Source: Novosphingobium sp. EMRT-2 (GTDB lineage Bacteria; Pseudomonadota; Alphaproteobacteria; Sphingomonadales; Sphingomonadaceae). Taken from it: 64,000 bases of DNA. The position numbers were made by a program, and so were the translations under genes. Location: assembly GCF_005145025.1 (NCBI RefSeq), contig NZ_CP039699.1, positions 1 through 64,000 of the forward strand, in the 5' to 3' direction. Under the pieces are notes generated by a model that worked only from the letters and a program-made list of their open reading frames with translations, ran no database searches and was not told the DNA's origin. Positions 63,072-64,000 of this stretch are shown here, in pieces (the first letter of the stretch is position 1; the number at the start of each line of letters is the position of its first letter).

Positions 63072-64000
63072 ATGTCCGCGGTCCCTTCCTGGCGTGCTGG
63101 CTTCGAATTGGAGGTCATCCTCGGTGACCTAGGCGATCCCCGTTTCGAACGAGAACTACGTGAGGGTGAGGCCATGGACGAGGCTTCGCCGACCTTCTGC
63201 CGGGCCTTCGCGTCAAAATTGCGCGAGCTGACAGGACGATCTTGGTCAGCCCCCTCCAAATCCCCGAAGCGCCCCGGCTTCTACGTTGTCCCGGAATATG
63301 GGCTGGACCCATTGAATTGGCCGGAATGCCGCCTCGCCGGCGTGGAACTGTTGACTCCTCCGTTGCCCCTCGACGAAGCTGAGGCGGTCAGAACCGAACT
63401 CTACGAGGCAATCTACGAGATCGACGGCGATTTCAATTTCTTCGCCAGTGAACACACCGATGGCTGCGGTTGGCACATCAACATTGATGCCGGTGATGGC
63501 TACCGGCTCGATCCGGACCGCTTCATCCTCGGCGTCGATGAACTGCTGCTGCTCGCGAACAACGATCGGCTGTTCAGCCGCTACACTGGCCTGCAACGCC
63601 ATGCTGTAGGCGTTCCGCTGCTGCGCCATCTGGCGCAAGATCCGGAAGGCAAGTTCCTACTCGGAACGGCCCTCGGCAATCTGCTCGATGCGAGTGCCGG
63701 ACGCGACAAAGGCTACGCCGCCAACTTCGGCAAGCTCTTGAAGGGCTATCTCGAATTGCGCCATTTCAGCGCAGAGTCGTTCTTCAACGGCCCCCATCTC
63801 ATCGAGCAACTCGAGCGCATACCCGCGGCCTTCGAGGTTTGGCCCGCCCACAGCCATCCCTTCGAGCAGGCCTTCCGCCACAAGTTCCTGCTGCTTTCGC
63901 GCTGGCTTGCCCGCATTCGCGCCAAGCTGGAGTGGAATCTGACCCACGGCCTGGTCGCCGCCGCGGGTCGCGTCCATTTCGCCGGCGAGCCGCTCGGCCA
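63072..64000 (+). CDS. Amidoligase-family protein, partial at window end
   Basis: An uninterrupted frame of 309 codons from ATG 63072 runs off the window. Motifs resemble the Amidoligase_2 family of ATP-grasp/COOH-NH2 ligase-like enzymes: WRAGFELEVIL at residue 7 (G-x-E-x-E-like), GVELLTPPLPLDEAEAV near 100, DGCGWHINIDAGDGYRLD near 140, and KFLLLSRWLARIRAKLEWN near 275. Such proteins are predicted to make amide bonds in peptides or cell-surface polymers. It is divergent from the recombinase with a 92-nt gap. The C-terminus and downstream partners are outside the window. Confidence 0.7.
   Translation, partial: MSAVPSWRAGFELEVILGDLGDPRFERELREGEAMDEASPTFCRAFASKLRELTGRSWSAPSKSPKRPGFYVVPEYGLDPLNWPECRLAGVELLTPPLPLDEAEAVRTELYEAIYEIDGDFNFFASEHTDGCGWHINIDAGDGYRLDPDRFILGVDELLLLANNDRLFSRYTGLQRHAVGVPLLRHLAQDPEGKFLLGTALGNLLDASAGRDKGYAANFGKLLKGYLELRHFSAESFFNGPHLIEQLERIPAAFEVWPAHSHPFEQAFRHKFLLLSRWLARIRAKLEWNLTHGLVAAAGRVHFAGEPLG

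Overview
The window is GC-rich DNA with long antisense open frames, overlapping ATGA gene junctions and frequent GTG starts. Together with the protein types (sphingomonad-like CopA/CopB, FTR1-cytochrome c fusions, IS21, Tn3 and Tn402-like elements) this suggests an alphaproteobacterium, most likely a sphingomonad (Sphingomonas, Sphingobium or Novosphingobium type). It is an accessory metal-resistance island, plasmid-borne or integrated; no replication origin, rRNA or tRNA is visible. Taxonomy is inferred from style and gene content only.

Layout. 1-4.4 kb: one IS21-family element (A) whose istA is split by a second, complete IS21-family element (B, 1507-4115, 8-bp target duplication). 4.7-5.2 kb: a YafQ/DinJ-type toxin-antitoxin pair. 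5.6-12.6 kb, minus strand: copper block (DUF411 protein, MFS transporter, CopB, CopA) followed upstream by a zinc alcohol dehydrogenase and an aldehyde dehydrogenase. 12.9-14.4 kb: small exported Met/His-rich proteins. 14.6-15.9 kb: a GH130 glycosidase. 16.1-21.5 kb, minus strand: a Csp-like copper store, DUF1622 membrane protein, heptaheme cytochrome c, membrane cytochrome b-like protein and a membrane-anchored flavin/2Fe-2S reductase, with two small lipoproteins and a MerR regulator upstream. 21.6-29.3 kb: small exported proteins and a Cus-type Cu(I)/Ag(I) RND operon with CusF. 29.5-30.8 kb: a possible nuclease of unknown role.

30.8-41.7 kb: a Tn3-family transposon whose transposase is interrupted by a second, apparently intact Tn3-family mercury transposon (34451-41057, 5-bp duplication, merR-merT-merP-merA). 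41.9-53.9 kb, minus strand: one long overlapping operon for divalent cations (CzcI-like, CzcC, CzcB, CzcA, SRPBCC protein, two MliC-like lipoproteins, ZIP, CDF, P1B-4 ATPase, HAD phosphatase). 53.9-58.2 kb: FTR1/cytochrome c permease and CDF under a MerR regulator, plus a retropepsin-PDZ protease with a matching MerR-type promoter. 58.4-61.5 kb: Tn402/Tn5053-like transposon. 61.8-64.0 kb: tyrosine recombinase and the start of an amidoligase-family gene.

How the parts fit: periplasmic copper is oxidised and bound (CopA, CopB, Met-rich proteins, Csp), expelled across the envelope (CusCBA/F), and perhaps reduced or oxidised by the 16.6-20.4 kb electron-transfer chain. Zn/Cd/Co/Pb-type ions are handled by CzcCBA, the P1B-4 ATPase, CDF proteins and the FTR1 fusion; mercury is reduced by MerA. 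At least three MerR-type promoters with 19-20 nt spacers can be read directly. Most frameshifts in the window are single-base losses in short homopolymer runs, so several apparent pseudogenes may be sequencing artefacts.
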